A stretch of DNA of 64,000 bases from Antedon mediterranea (Eukaryota > Echinodermata > Crinoidea > Comatulida > Antedonidae), in NCBI RefSeq assembly GCF_964355755.1, contig NC_092674.1, forward strand, positions 9,181,001 to 9,245,000, given 5' to 3'. Below the pieces are notes generated by a model, which searched no databases, was not told the DNA's origin, and saw only the letters and a list, made by a program, of their open reading frames with translations. Below, one piece after another: positions 50,727-64,000 of the stretch (positions are counted from its first letter, which is position 1; each line of letters begins with the position of its first letter). Made by a program: the position numbers and the translations under genes.

Positions 50727-51745
50727 ATAAATCTTTATTTTAAAACAGAGGCTCGTTTACAACAAAATGTTCTTCCACGAGGCCGTATAAAAGAAATAAA
50801 ACTGATGAACAAACAAGAAAATTATACATTGAAAAAGAAAAAAGTATATACATATATACAAATGCAGTTTCTTGTAAAGCATCCTCAATAATTGGTGCCA
50901 TGTGTCATATAAAAAATTTAGTATCTACTGAAGTGTTACTTATCATATACAAGACACTTATATTACCAGTGTTGACATATGGTATTATTGTATGGGGTAC
51001 GGGAAACAAAGAAAATTTGGATCGCCTTCTATTGCTTCGGAAAAAAGCTCTTAGGATCATTTGTAAGGTAGACTTTCATCATCCCTCTTCTCAGCTCTTT
51101 GTGAAAACGGGCACATTTAATATATTTGATTTGTATAAAAACAGTGTTTTAAATTTTATGTTTAAATACCAAAAAGGACAACTTCCAAAATGTTTTAATT
51201 CTTTATTCAGTTTATTTGATAATTATCATACATATAACACTTGAAATAAAGACAATTATTGTATAAAATTAAAATCAACTAATATGGGTCAGCAAAGTAT
51301 AGCATATAGAGGACCTAAGCTATGGAATCAACTTATAAGAAATATAAGAGATAGTGAAAATATATCAATATTTAAAAAACTATTAGTAAATAAATGCATT
51401 AATAGTTATAAAGAAACAATATATCTTTGCGAAAACAACATTTGTAAAATATGTCTAACTTTAACTTAATTAATTACATTTTCGTATATATTCTGAGACT
51501 GTGATGTATATATATATTATATTATAGTACGTTGTATTTTCCTTCATTTATTTACTACATGAAAACATTTTTGTAATATATTTGTAAATTTATATTTTAT
51601 GTTAGGGTGCCACAGATTAAAAGCTTCGCTTGCTTGTGGTTATCCTGTTTTTCACACTTTATTGTACTTAATTTTCTATTTATATTTTTATGAATGTTGT
51701 GTGAAAAATAAAAGAATCGATCAACCAATCAATTAATATAAAATG
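50727..51745 (+). mobile_element. 5'-truncated LINE with one premature stop
   Basis: The frame 50900-51469 encodes the end of a CR1/Jockey-like reverse transcriptase ORF: LLIIYKTLILPVLTYGIIVW, LLLLRKKALRII and, after an in-frame TGA at 51242-51244, the tail RGPKLWNQL. Codons on both sides of the TGA are in the same frame, so it is a point nonsense change. The 3' UTR ends in AATAAAAG followed by a short ATCAACCA-type tail near 51740. Confidence 0.8.
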
Positions 51746-52079
51746 TAAATTAATAGATTAATAGATTTAAAGTTAGTAGGAATTAAAACAGAAAAGCTAA
51801 ATAATCATACAACTCACTACAACAAAACAGGCTTAAATTAAGAAATTAATCTTTTGAAATTGTTTAGGGAAAGAGTATTTTGTGTTTTAATATCAATTTC
51901 GTTCCAAATTTTGGAAGAAAAACACATTATGTGTATGATTGTCAATGAACTTTAAACCCCTAATTATTTGACAAATATGTGAAATTGACAGGAATGTCTA
52001 AAAATCTATATTTTATTGTAGTTACTAGCAATTTATTAGAAAAGAAGTCTTCTTATTAGTTTGCAAAGTATATAAAAAT

Positions 52080-54982
<2,903 letters not shown>

Positions 54983-56020
54983 TATGGTTAAATTTCTTTC
55001 CACAATATTCACATTCATATATGGTGCCCCTCCTGTGTGTATTCTCAAATGCGATTTCAAATTCCCATTTGTTTTACATTTCTTCCCACAATGTTCACAT
55101 TCATATGGTGCCTCTCCTGTGTGTATTCTCAAATGCGTTTTAAAATGCCCACTTGTTTTAAATTTCTTGCCACAATGTTCACATTCATAAGGTCTCTCTC
55201 CTGTGTGTACTTTCAAGTGCTTTTTCAAACTCCCACTTTCTTTAAATTTCTTGCCACAATGTTCACATTCATATGGTGTCTCTCCTGTGTGTATTCTCAA
55301 ATGTATGATCAAATTCCCACTTCGGTTAAATTTCTTTCCACAATGTTCACATTCATATGGTGTTTCTCCTGTGTGTACTCTCAAATGCATTTTTAAACTC
55401 CCACTTCGGTTAAATTTCTTTCCACAATGTTCACATTCATAAGGTGTCTCTCCTGTGTGTACTCTCAAATGCATTTTTAAACTCCCACTTCGGTTAAATT
55501 TCTTTCCACAATGTTCACATTCATATGGTGTCTCTCCTGTGTGTATTCTCAAATGCGTTTTCAAATTCCCACTGTGGTTAAATTTCTTTCCACAATGTTC
55601 ACATTCATATGGTGCCTCTCCTGTGTGTATACGCAAGTGTAGTTTCAAACCTCCACGTTCTCTGAATTTCTTTCCACAATGTTCACATTCATATGGTGTC
55701 TCTCCTGTGTGTATTCTCAAATGCGTTTTCAAATTCCACTTTGTTTTAAATTTCTTGCCACAATGTTCACATTCACATGGTGCCTCTTCTGTGTTTCTCA
55801 CATTCTTCCCACAATGTTTAGTTTCGTCTTTGTCTATATCTGCATCACTCAGTTGTGTTTTAAAATCATCTTCATATAATGGTGTCTCCTGGTAGTGTTC
55901 ACATTTTAACTTGTCTGTCCCTGTATGTATTCCTAAATGTACCTTCAAATCACTGAACTCAAATTCATCTCCACAATGTTCACATTTATATTTCATGATG
56001 TTGGTTGTTTGTTTAATCAT
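54983..56020 (-). CDS. C2H2 zinc-finger protein, 5' part of a disrupted gene
   Basis: Reads from ATG 56020 as 346 codons. One N-terminal finger (CEHCGDEFEFSDLKVHLGIH), a degenerate acidic stretch, then nine tandem fingers of the form CEHCGKKF-x5-L-x2-HLRIH joined by TGETPYE linkers, as in DNA-binding poly-zinc-finger proteins. Two adjacent fingers ([21 protein letters not shown]) are identical. The last complete finger has lost its Phe (CGKKCKTNG). A two-base AT gain at 55018-55021 (CATATATGG where all other units have CATATGG) shifts the frame in the next finger, and the stop TAG at 54982-54980 is supplied by the end of the inserted transposon. An upstream non-coding exon is possible. Either a truncated protein is still made, or the locus is a young pseudogene. 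Confidence 0.85.
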
Positions 56021-58073
56021 GGAGTAAAATTCTTTACTCCATGGTTTAATCAGGGAGTTCCTATTTTACAACTCACTAGTTTAATCCTACAAATTGTGAC
56101 AATGTAATAACTATATAATAACGTATTTACAGATTTTCATATTACACTATTATTATTTTGCATAACAAGCACACAGTGTGAACAGTTTGGCAATAAAAAT
56201 AACAAATCAACCAACAAAACAATGAGATACTGTATAACCTGTGGCTGGTAGATCCTGTCGGGTCCGCTTGACCATGGAGGTATCCATGGCTTGACGCGTT
56301 CCGACGTGACTTCAATTGCAACGTGAAGAATAAGTAGGCCTACCGTACACAACACCATACACGGTTCGCCTGTTACTTCGCTGGCGAGATGTTTTTGATC
56401 TTGTGGCCCCCTCCTTCCCCTTTTCGCACCTTTCTTGTATTAATTAACTTTATCCTAAATAACACGTTCTACAGCCGTTCATTACACACAACTTACTTCT
56501 ATTCTAGGCCTTTTCGCGAATTTCGCATATAATACTGCCTGTACTCCATATACCAAAGATACTATAGCGCCACAAATAGCGCCACCAAATTATTCTCCAA
56601 AATGTTCAGATTTCTTTCATGTTGGGTTTTTTTACAGATTGTGAAAACGTAGGCCTAATCATTTATTCTACTGTATTTACAGATTTTCATTAATATTATA
56701 TTGCACACACGATGTGACACAGTTAATACTAAACTAGATATGCAATGATTTAAATAAAAATAATTGATTTTTAAAAGATATATTGATTGATTGATTTTGT
56801 AAGAATCATAATAATTATTTATAATAATATATGAAAGACAGGATCTTGGTAATAATGCAAATACAATAGCCGGTATCACTGCACATCGAGCCATATACCT
56901 GTACACTTAAATAACAATCTGATCAAAGATCCACGCGTGTGTTACATAATAATAAAGACAAAAGCGTTACCTTTTCTCTAGATAAATCGAGCGTATAATG
57001 TATACACTAAGAAAAAATAATAATAATAATAAAGAATGAACTTTATATCACAATTCAATTGAACGTCCAGTAAGAAATTGACCAGTTGTTTTTTATGACC
57101 ATTATTAGGACCAATTAGTTTCCAAAAGAAAAACAGTTCATCTGACCTTATGAACTTTCCCATCGTAAAACCATTAAAAATTGACACATATAATTGACTG
57201 ACCAATCCATCATGTATTAACTTGAGATACCATTACCCTCTATCCCGCCTTTAGTGGGAGATAGAGTGAGAATAGTTTAATTCTAATAATTAAAAACTCA
57301 CTAAAAATACATTACCATAGTATCATGGTACAACCCACCATTAAAAAAAATCTTAGTTTCATAGATCTAGAAAACTCATTTCGGCCGCCTGGGAACGACC
57401 AACATGAAACGCCAAAAAGGACAAATTATGGCCCAGTCTATAGAACGCCACAGAGAGAATTATGTTCATTTAAATCAGAGGTATCAGTCGCACAATGGGC
57501 AAAATATACTTTTTTTGCCATTTGTATAGATTTAAAGTTATACTGTAGGCCTATTATATCCTTTTATTTTCACCGTCTAAATATGTTGGTCATAATGAAT
57601 ATTTATTTAAATGTTTTTTCACATATCCCGAAAAAAGATGCGTGTGCTTTAATGTAAACATCTGTGTTGTTTTTTATGAATATGTAAAACATAAGAATAA
57701 AAATGTTTTTGGCTGCATACTTGTCTAAGTAGACAAAAGTATTTCATTTATACATAAATGTATAAAGTCTAAAATAATGAAAAGAAATGTACTATACTCA
57801 CCTGTGAAATAATACACACAACTTATCTGACTATTTAATGATGATAAGTCAAATTTCAGAGACCCAACCTTAGCTGCAGAGGAGGTCATGTGATACTCCT
57901 TGAACTTTATAGGGGTTTAATTTCTGTGCTGCTTACAATAAAATCCAGCAACAATTGTATCAAAATGCTTGGTAGGCCTAAATTGTAGAATGTAGATCAT
58001 GTCATTCAAAGAATTCTACTACTGTACAAATAGAAATGTGTATAATACAATAGTGATGTGTATACTGTATATG
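56021..58073. other. Intergenic, nothing recognised
   Basis: AT-rich sequence lacking supported exons. It ends with the 60 bp repeat (57986-58042) shared with 40978. Confidence 0.4.
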
Positions 58074-58879
58074 TATGTGGCGGGCCGTTTATCGAGGAAA
58101 TAAATAAACGCACCCGGAGCGTTTATTCGAGGGAGGCATTCAAAGCAGGGCGTTTATTCGAATAATAAATACGGTGACTGTTACGATGTTGAATACTAGT
58201 AGCCATCAAACACAGTGTAGTAAAAGTAGAAAAGAGAATGCTGAATTTAATTAATTAAATTTTGTACTTTTTACATTTTCTGTTGATTGTTCAGCATTTA
58301 GACATGGAGACGCCCTGCATCTTGCATCATCGTCATCATCATTATTATTAAGCGTACTAAATATTATTAAGCGTATTATTGTTATTATTATTATTATTAA
58401 GCGTAGGCCCTATTGTAGTATAATTGAATTTCAGATAGATTGACAATATTATTGGAACATAAATACAAGATTTGGTGAATATATTCATAAATAGTTATTT
58501 AAATTCCCTTGTCATCTTAATATTGGTATGCGAGATGTAGACATACAGTATTTCTTTTCTGTGAGTTCGATTGAGAATTAATAAATCTACTATTACATGA
58601 TAAACCTACTGTTCAGGACTGTATATAGCCTTTTATTTTATACCTCACTCCCGACCTCACTTTAAGTAAGACAGGGATGAGTCATGACAAGCCAACATTC
58701 CTAAGAACACAAAGATATGACCTTATAGATTATTATCATGGAAACCTCTCCCCTCTCTCTTAGAAGATAATGATAATTAGCTAAAGAAACCACACTTCAC
58801 CTTACTGTGATAAAGGAAGAACACCTATTTTTTATTATACGGAATTCATGACTGAAACAATGTTTAAAGGTTTTAAAAG

Positions 58880-59139
58880 GGGTGTCTCGAAAACAGAGAC
58901 CTCGAAAACAGAGACCAGACCCACTAAGGGTCTCTGTTTTCGAGTTTTTCTAGAAAACAGAGACCCCCTATATAATGTAATATTGAGACGCTTTAGTGGG
59001 GGTCTCTGTTTTCGAGATTTTCTCAAAAACAGAGACCCCCTATATAACGTATTATTTAGACGTTTTACCCCCTATATTACGTAATATTGAGACGTTTTAG
59101 TGGGGGTCTGTTTTCGAGGTCTCTGTTTTCGAGACACCC
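58880..59139. mobile_element. GGGTGTC element 1, 260 bp, 10 bp target duplication
   Basis: Starts GGGTGTCTCGAAAACAGAG and ends with the inverse (CTCTGTTTTCGAGACACCC). The perfect 10 bp duplication GTTTTAAAAG flanks it (58870-58879 and 59140-59149). Inside, the word TCGAAAACAGAGACC is repeated directly and inverted at least six times, along with three copies of CCCCCTATATWACGTA. Duplications of 9-11 bp are typical of Mutator-like elements. No ORF. Confidence 0.88.
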
Positions 59140-59569
59140 GTTTTAAAAGCAACAGATAGGATCCACAGTCAAATGAGTAATTTAACTTTAGTTACTTGTA
59201 GTTTCAGTATTATAATTGTAGATTAGAGATTTTATTATATATTAATTAAAACCTCATCTAATCTTTGAGGCTATTAAGTTTTAAAGTAAAGTATACATTC
59301 AATTAGGCATTTCAACTAATAATGATAACGTTGATCGAATGATTTATTGATGATATTGATAGATTTATTGCATTTTATTGTTCAGAATGTTTATTGTATT
59401 ATCCTTTATAGTTTACACGTTGAAATAAAGTTTGGGAACCATCGCTCTGACCTTTGACCTTTATTTTGTTTCGACGAGTTGAACTGACTGGTGAAAATTG
59501 CGTTACCGCTGACGCGCTATACGACTCGACTTGAAACGCTAGGCTACACGCAAACAGCAACCAGTACAC

Positions 59570-60614
59570 GGGTGTCACAAAACCTAAGACCACGAAAGCT
59601 AAGACCCCCTAAGACCTAATCACGAAAGCTAAGACCCAAACCAAGACTGCAAATTATAAGATATACTACAGCTTAAAAACAATACTTGCTTATCCATACA
59701 TAATTTTAAACATAGTAGGTTTCATTTATTACCATAAATATAATTAAATACTACCGCAAAACATAGATAAATTCACATTATTTTCGCCCGTTGAGTAAAT
59801 GTATATTTTTTCTTTACAACAAACAAACTTGACTGGTAGTTTGTTGGTATATATTTACTCCATTGTGTTGGTCCAGAGGATGTTTTTCTTTCGCACCTGC
59901 CTTTCTTGTATTTTGACTCCAAATTTGTTAACTGACTTTATTCTGAATATCACACTTTAAAATTAGGACTTATATAAGAACTTTCAGGAGGAAAAACACA
60001 TAAAAGCAAATAAATAAATCATTTAAATTGATGTTTTTACAGACGTGTTTCTTAATATTGTAACTCCTCATGCTCAATGTTTTTGTTTCTATGAAGCGCC
60101 AAAAGAGCAACAATAATAGTACAAGTATAAAAACAGAAAGAAAACGAAACAAAAAAACTTATTATCATGATTTTTAATTAAAATTTATTTGCGAGTATTT
60201 ATTTATTTTAATTTTACATTGTTCCATCCACACTGTAGATGGACTCCACAGAGTTTTCAGCACTCTATATAATTTTTGCTCTTTTGACGTTCCATAGAAA
60301 CAAAAACATTGATGTGTAGGCTAGTCATGCGAAATTCTTAAACAGTATGTGTGCGAGAAAAACGTCTGTAAAATCATCAATTTTAAAAATGTAGCCTATT
60401 TTATTTGTTACTTTTTATGTGATTCTTTTTCATAAAGTGCTAATTCTAAGGTGTGCTAATTCTAAGGTGTGGTATTCAGAATAAATGTTGGGAGTTAAAA
60501 TACAAGGCAGGTGCGAAAGATAAATATTTGTAATCTTAGGTCTTGGGTCTTAGCTTTCGTGATCTTAGGTCTTAGGGGGTCTTAGCTTTCGTGGTCTTAG
60601 GTTTCGTGACACCC
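59570..60614. mobile_element. GGGTGTC element 2, 1045 bp, 10 bp target duplication
   Basis: Starts GGGTGTCACAAAACCTAAG and ends with the near-inverse (CTTAGGTTTCGTGACACCC). The perfect 10 bp duplication ACCAGTACAC flanks it (59560-59569 and 60615-60624). The subterminal zones repeat CACGAAAGCTAAGACC directly in each arm; the inverted ends are about 75 bp. The interior also has inverted pairs (AAGAACTTTCAGGAGG-type region against the right half, TTTTTGTTTCTATGGAACG-like words at 60085 and 60290). No transposase. Same terminus and duplication length as element 1, but a different subterminal word. Confidence 0.88.
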
Positions 60615-60795
60615 ACCAGTACACCTACTTTCTTTACCTTTGCGTTGGTCACTTACCAGCCTACAGATGATATATAATACATATGGGAATATAAGGGCAT
60701 ACTGTATATTCTAACAATACAATTAAAACCCAAGGTTGAGAGTTTGTTGTTATTTAATGCAAGATACTTGTGATTATGATTATAATAATATTATA

Positions 60796-61261
60796 GGCCT
60801 ATAACTAGACATAAAACTCGTCATTTTGACGAGTTAGTTATCCGCACGACAAACGCCGCGTGCATGTCATACGTTGGAATATTGCACACAAATTATGACC
60901 TGAAGTGAAGAATATGATATGTTAGTGCTGAATTCTGTCAATTTTGTGTCATATATGTGAGGGTATATTTAGTCATTAATCGCGCCCTCATACTTACTTA
61001 CTCATGTTACATTTGGGGTACGGAAGAAGGCAGTGATAGTCCTGTCGTCCATGCCGTTACCATCGACGAATTAATCCTCCGACATTACTCATCTAGTCTC
61101 ATGTTTATTTGTCATACAAACTTTCATATTCTAAAGGGGTCTGAGCCGCTTTTAACCTCACTACTGTAGAGGGGCTGTGTTGGTTTAATTAATTTACATT
61201 TTAACTTCTGATTTGTTTCCTTAATAATATTTATTAAATTATAATAGGCCTAAATAGTATT
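60796..61261. other. Unassigned sequence before the Ty3 fragment
   Basis: A short ORF at 60957-61169 has no recognisable motif and is not supported. No LTR is visible here, so the retroelement is truncated rather than complete on its 5' side. Confidence 0.35.
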
Positions 61262-64000
61262 TTAAAACAGCTTTGGTTGAATCAAGTTGATCGTTTTATG
61301 AACTCGCAAACCGTACGGGACGCTTTTCCATTACAGAGGATAGAAGAAAGCCTTGATTCTCTTGCCAACGCAAAATATTTCTCGAGTCTTGACTTAACGT
61401 CGGGGTACCTCCAAATCCAGATGGACCATAATGACCAGCACAAGACGGCATTCACTACACCCTTTGGTTTGTTTGAATATACCAGGATTCTGTTTGGACT
61501 CATGAACGCCCCTGCAACGTTTCAGCGTCTGATGAACACTGTTTTTTGCGACCTTAATTTTACCGACATTTTACTCTATTTAGATGACATTATTGTTTTT
61601 AGTAAAACGGTCGAAGAACATGAAGAGAAGCTTCAAAAAGTGTTTGATAGGCTTCGCACGCATGGCCTTAAGCTGAAGAGGTCCAAATGTGAATTCTTCA
61701 AGAAAGAAGTCCAATACCTTGGACATCGTGTTTCAGCAGATGGAGTGAAAACCGACCCAGAAAAAGTAGCAGCGGTAGAGAACTGGCCGGTTCCGAACGG
61801 TAGAAAAGAGGTACGCCGCTTCCTTGGGTTTACTGGTTATTACCGACGTTTCATAAAAGACTACGCAAGGATCGCCAGACCTCTATTTAATCTTCTTGAA
61901 GGCGACACAAAACGTACTAAAGGCGGTAAACAGCGGACGGAAACAATATACGACGCCATTTCAATGGAACTCGGACGCACAACGCAGCTTCGAAATCATT
62001 CGTAATAACATCAAGTCCGCTCCTATTCTCGCTTATGCCGATTTTACACTTCCTTTTGTTTTACAAATGCTTCTATTGACGGTCTGGGTGCAGTCCTGGC
62101 ACAGGTCCAGAATGGTAAAGAGAGAGTGATAGCATTTGCCAGTCGGTCATTATCAGATTCAGAGAAGAGTAACCCAGCGCATAAATTAGAATTTAAGGCT
62201 TTACATTGGGCGGCGACTGACAAGTTTCGAGATTATGTGTATGGGAACGATGTTACTGCGGTCACTGACAACAATCCTTTAACTTATGTATTGGGAAAAG
62301 CAAAACTAGACGCTCATGGTCAACGATGGGTCAACGACCTTTCACAATGCAACATTAACATTATCTATCGTCCGGGACGTAAAAACGACAACGCCGATGC
62401 ACTATCGAGAATTCCATGCGAAACAGTGAAGAATGTATTAGGTAACTGTCTACGACGAGAAGATACGGAAGAAAGTTGTTTATTGCCACCGTCAAATAAT
62501 TCACAAATTATCAATAATGGGACAGCCCTACAGGTATCTTTGGCACACGAGGAAATTAAACGGGGACAGAAGAGAAACAAGATCACGTCCAGAGTAATAG
62601 CGTTACTTGAGAGTGAGGATAAGCCGAGTGATCGGCGTATGCAACAAGAATCCCGGCAAGTGCGGAATATTTTATCAAAGTGGGATAATCTAAAATTCGA
62701 CAATGGAGTACTAGTATTTGATGACCCCGAGTCCCAATCTCAACACACACGATTCATATTACCTGTTACTACTGCCCGGATGAAATTAATTCGACAGTCG
62801 CATGATATAATGGGTCATCAAGGCTTTGAAAGAACTCTCGATTTAGTTCGACGGCGTTGTTTCTGGCCAGGATTAAGAGGAGAGGTCCGCGAATACATCA
62901 ACCAATGTGAAAGATGTGTGCTTAGAAAGACCGCAGAACCCAAGGCTAGAGCTCCTTTAAATAATATACTGTAGTAACCGACCGACCACTCGAATTAGTT
63001 TGCATCGACTTCTTAACAGTTGAAACGTCACGTGGGGGCATAGAAGATGTACTAGTTTTGACAGACCACTTCACAAGATACGCCCAAGCATATCCAACGA
63101 CCAATCAGACGGCGCGCACTGTCGCAAAAACATTATGGAAACAGTTTTTTATTCATTATGGTCTACCAGAGCGAATTCACAGCGACCAGAGAAAATGCTT
63201 TGAATCAAACCTTGTACGCGAGCTTTGTCATATGTTAGGCATTGATAAAAGCCGAACGACCCCATATCACCCACAGGGAAACGGAATGACAGAACGGTTT
63301 AACAGCACCCTTTTGAACCTTTTAGGTACTTTGGAACCACAAGACAAATCCAACTGGGTGGAACACATAGAAGGCTTGACACATGCTTATAACTGTACAC
63401 AACATTCCGCTACCGGATATTCTCCGTTCTTTTTAATGTTTGGGCGTGAACCACGTATACCAGCAGATGTGACGTTGGGTATTATCGACAGCGATGATAA
63501 CCTACAAGATAAACTATGGCACTTCAGATTATGTAACGCACTTACGCGAGACTTTGCAAGACGCCTACCAGGCCGCACAAACCCAAGCAGAAGAGTCCAG
63601 AAAGAAACAGAAGGCAATGTATGATAAGAAAGCTCGTGACAATTCCTTACCAGTTGGAAGCAGGGTAGTAGTTGCTAACAAAAATCTGCGTGGAAGACGA
63701 AAGATTGCTGATAGGTGGGAAAATAATGTTTATATCATTGTCCATCGGATGGCAGATCAACCAGTCTACAGATTACGTTTAGAAGATGGAAATAAGAAAG
63801 GACCGTCCATCGCAATTTAATAATTCCGTGTCCGTTTGGGGAAGGTCCGATCGACGATGGAATAGAAAGTGATGAAGAAGCAGAAAAGGCTTACTCTATC
63901 GTTCCTCCACCACTTGAATTTGATTCAGACACCTTAGTCAATGCACCTACAGAGCACAACGTATTGGAAAATAGATATAATCTGAGGAGAGTAGTTCGAC
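61262..64000 (+). pseudogene. Decayed Ty3/Gypsy retrotransposon pol, truncated 5' and by the window edge
   Basis: In order: reverse transcriptase from its first conserved block (61277-61930; FSSLDLTSGYLQIQMD, catalytic LLYLDDIIVFS), RNase H (62030-62400), the integrase zinc-binding HHCC region (62780-62940) and integrase core (62990-63450; TDHFTRYA, HSDQ, PQGNGMTERFNS holding the D, D and E), then a C-terminal region to the window end. This is the Ty3/Gypsy order. Gag and protease are missing upstream and no LTR is present. It is broken by frameshifts near 61940, 62070, 63500 and 63795 and by stop codons at about 62972, so it cannot encode a working polyprotein. No env-like ORF is seen in the window. 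Confidence 0.92.

Larger units (their letters stand above)
58074..60795. repeat. Dispersed repeat, second copy, split by 2 kb of inserted DNA
   Basis: 58074-58611 matches 50084-50575 in order, and the match resumes at about 60619 (CCTACTTTCTTTACC) to 60795, paralleling 50566-50726. The 2 kb between is absent from the first copy. ACCTAC occurs at both breakpoints and may be a 6 bp target duplication. Inside the insertion lie two separate elements at 58880 and 59570. Confidence 0.75.

Noticed and set aside
55037-55895. Long + strand ORFs rich in Cys, Ser and Phe over the zinc-finger region
   Set aside because: They are antisense shadows of the tandem fingers; the repetitive look comes from the 84 bp finger unit.
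59399-59593. - strand ORF with a hydrophobic start resembling a secretory exon
   Set aside because: Its beginning lies in the inverted end of the GGGTGTC element at 59570 and no splice partners or homology were found.

Overview
This is a 64 kb stretch of AT-rich animal nuclear DNA: spliced genes with short GT-AG introns, LINE, Ty3 and DNA-transposon debris, tRNA-derived SINEs and large satellite blocks. The repertoire (DCN1-like protein, dihydroflavonol-reductase-like SDRs, an AAAP amino acid transporter, C2H2 zinc fingers) and the striking excess of the palindrome TAGGCCTA fit a marine invertebrate. An echinoderm or related deuterostome is my best guess, but that is inference and not proven by any single gene.

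Left third (1-26.5 kb) holds the ordinary genes. A DCUN1D1/2-type cullin neddylation factor (851-2958, +) can be read through six coding exons. Two NAD(P)-dependent extended SDR paralogues stand head to head (6024-8755 on -, 9910-13746 on +); both have eight exons, matching intron phases and identical lengths for exons 4-7, so they arose by inverted duplication. A seven-exon AAAP amino acid transporter (21008-26495, -) follows, with minisatellites, a LINE relic and a MITE in its introns. A complete 1.26 kb non-autonomous hAT element with an 8 bp target duplication (16188-17442) lies between them.

Middle (26.5-41 kb) is gene-poor: two tRNA-derived SINEs, several hairpin MITEs, a 5'-truncated but otherwise open L1/Tx1-like LINE flanked by a 13 bp target duplication (32423-34817), an unrecognised membrane-protein-like ORF near 38.1-38.7 kb, and a decayed zinc-finger stretch near 39 kb.

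Satellite block (41.8-49.2 kb): a 106 bp satellite runs forward for about 3.4 kb, then an 87 bp satellite carrying a hammerhead-ribozyme-like motif, then the 106 bp satellite again in reverse orientation. The whole block is bounded by two copies of one 25 bp palindromic sequence in inverted orientation.

Right end (49-64 kb) is nested mobile DNA. A C2H2 zinc-finger gene on the - strand is split within one finger by a 2.6 kb inverted-repeat transposon (52381-54982); removing the element plus one 3 bp repeat restores exact finger spacing. A repeat present intact at 50.1-50.7 kb recurs at 58.1-60.8 kb, interrupted by 2 kb containing two different elements (58880-59139 and 59570-60614) that share a GGGTGTC terminus and perfect 10 bp target duplications. 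The window ends in a decayed Ty3/Gypsy pol region that runs off the edge.
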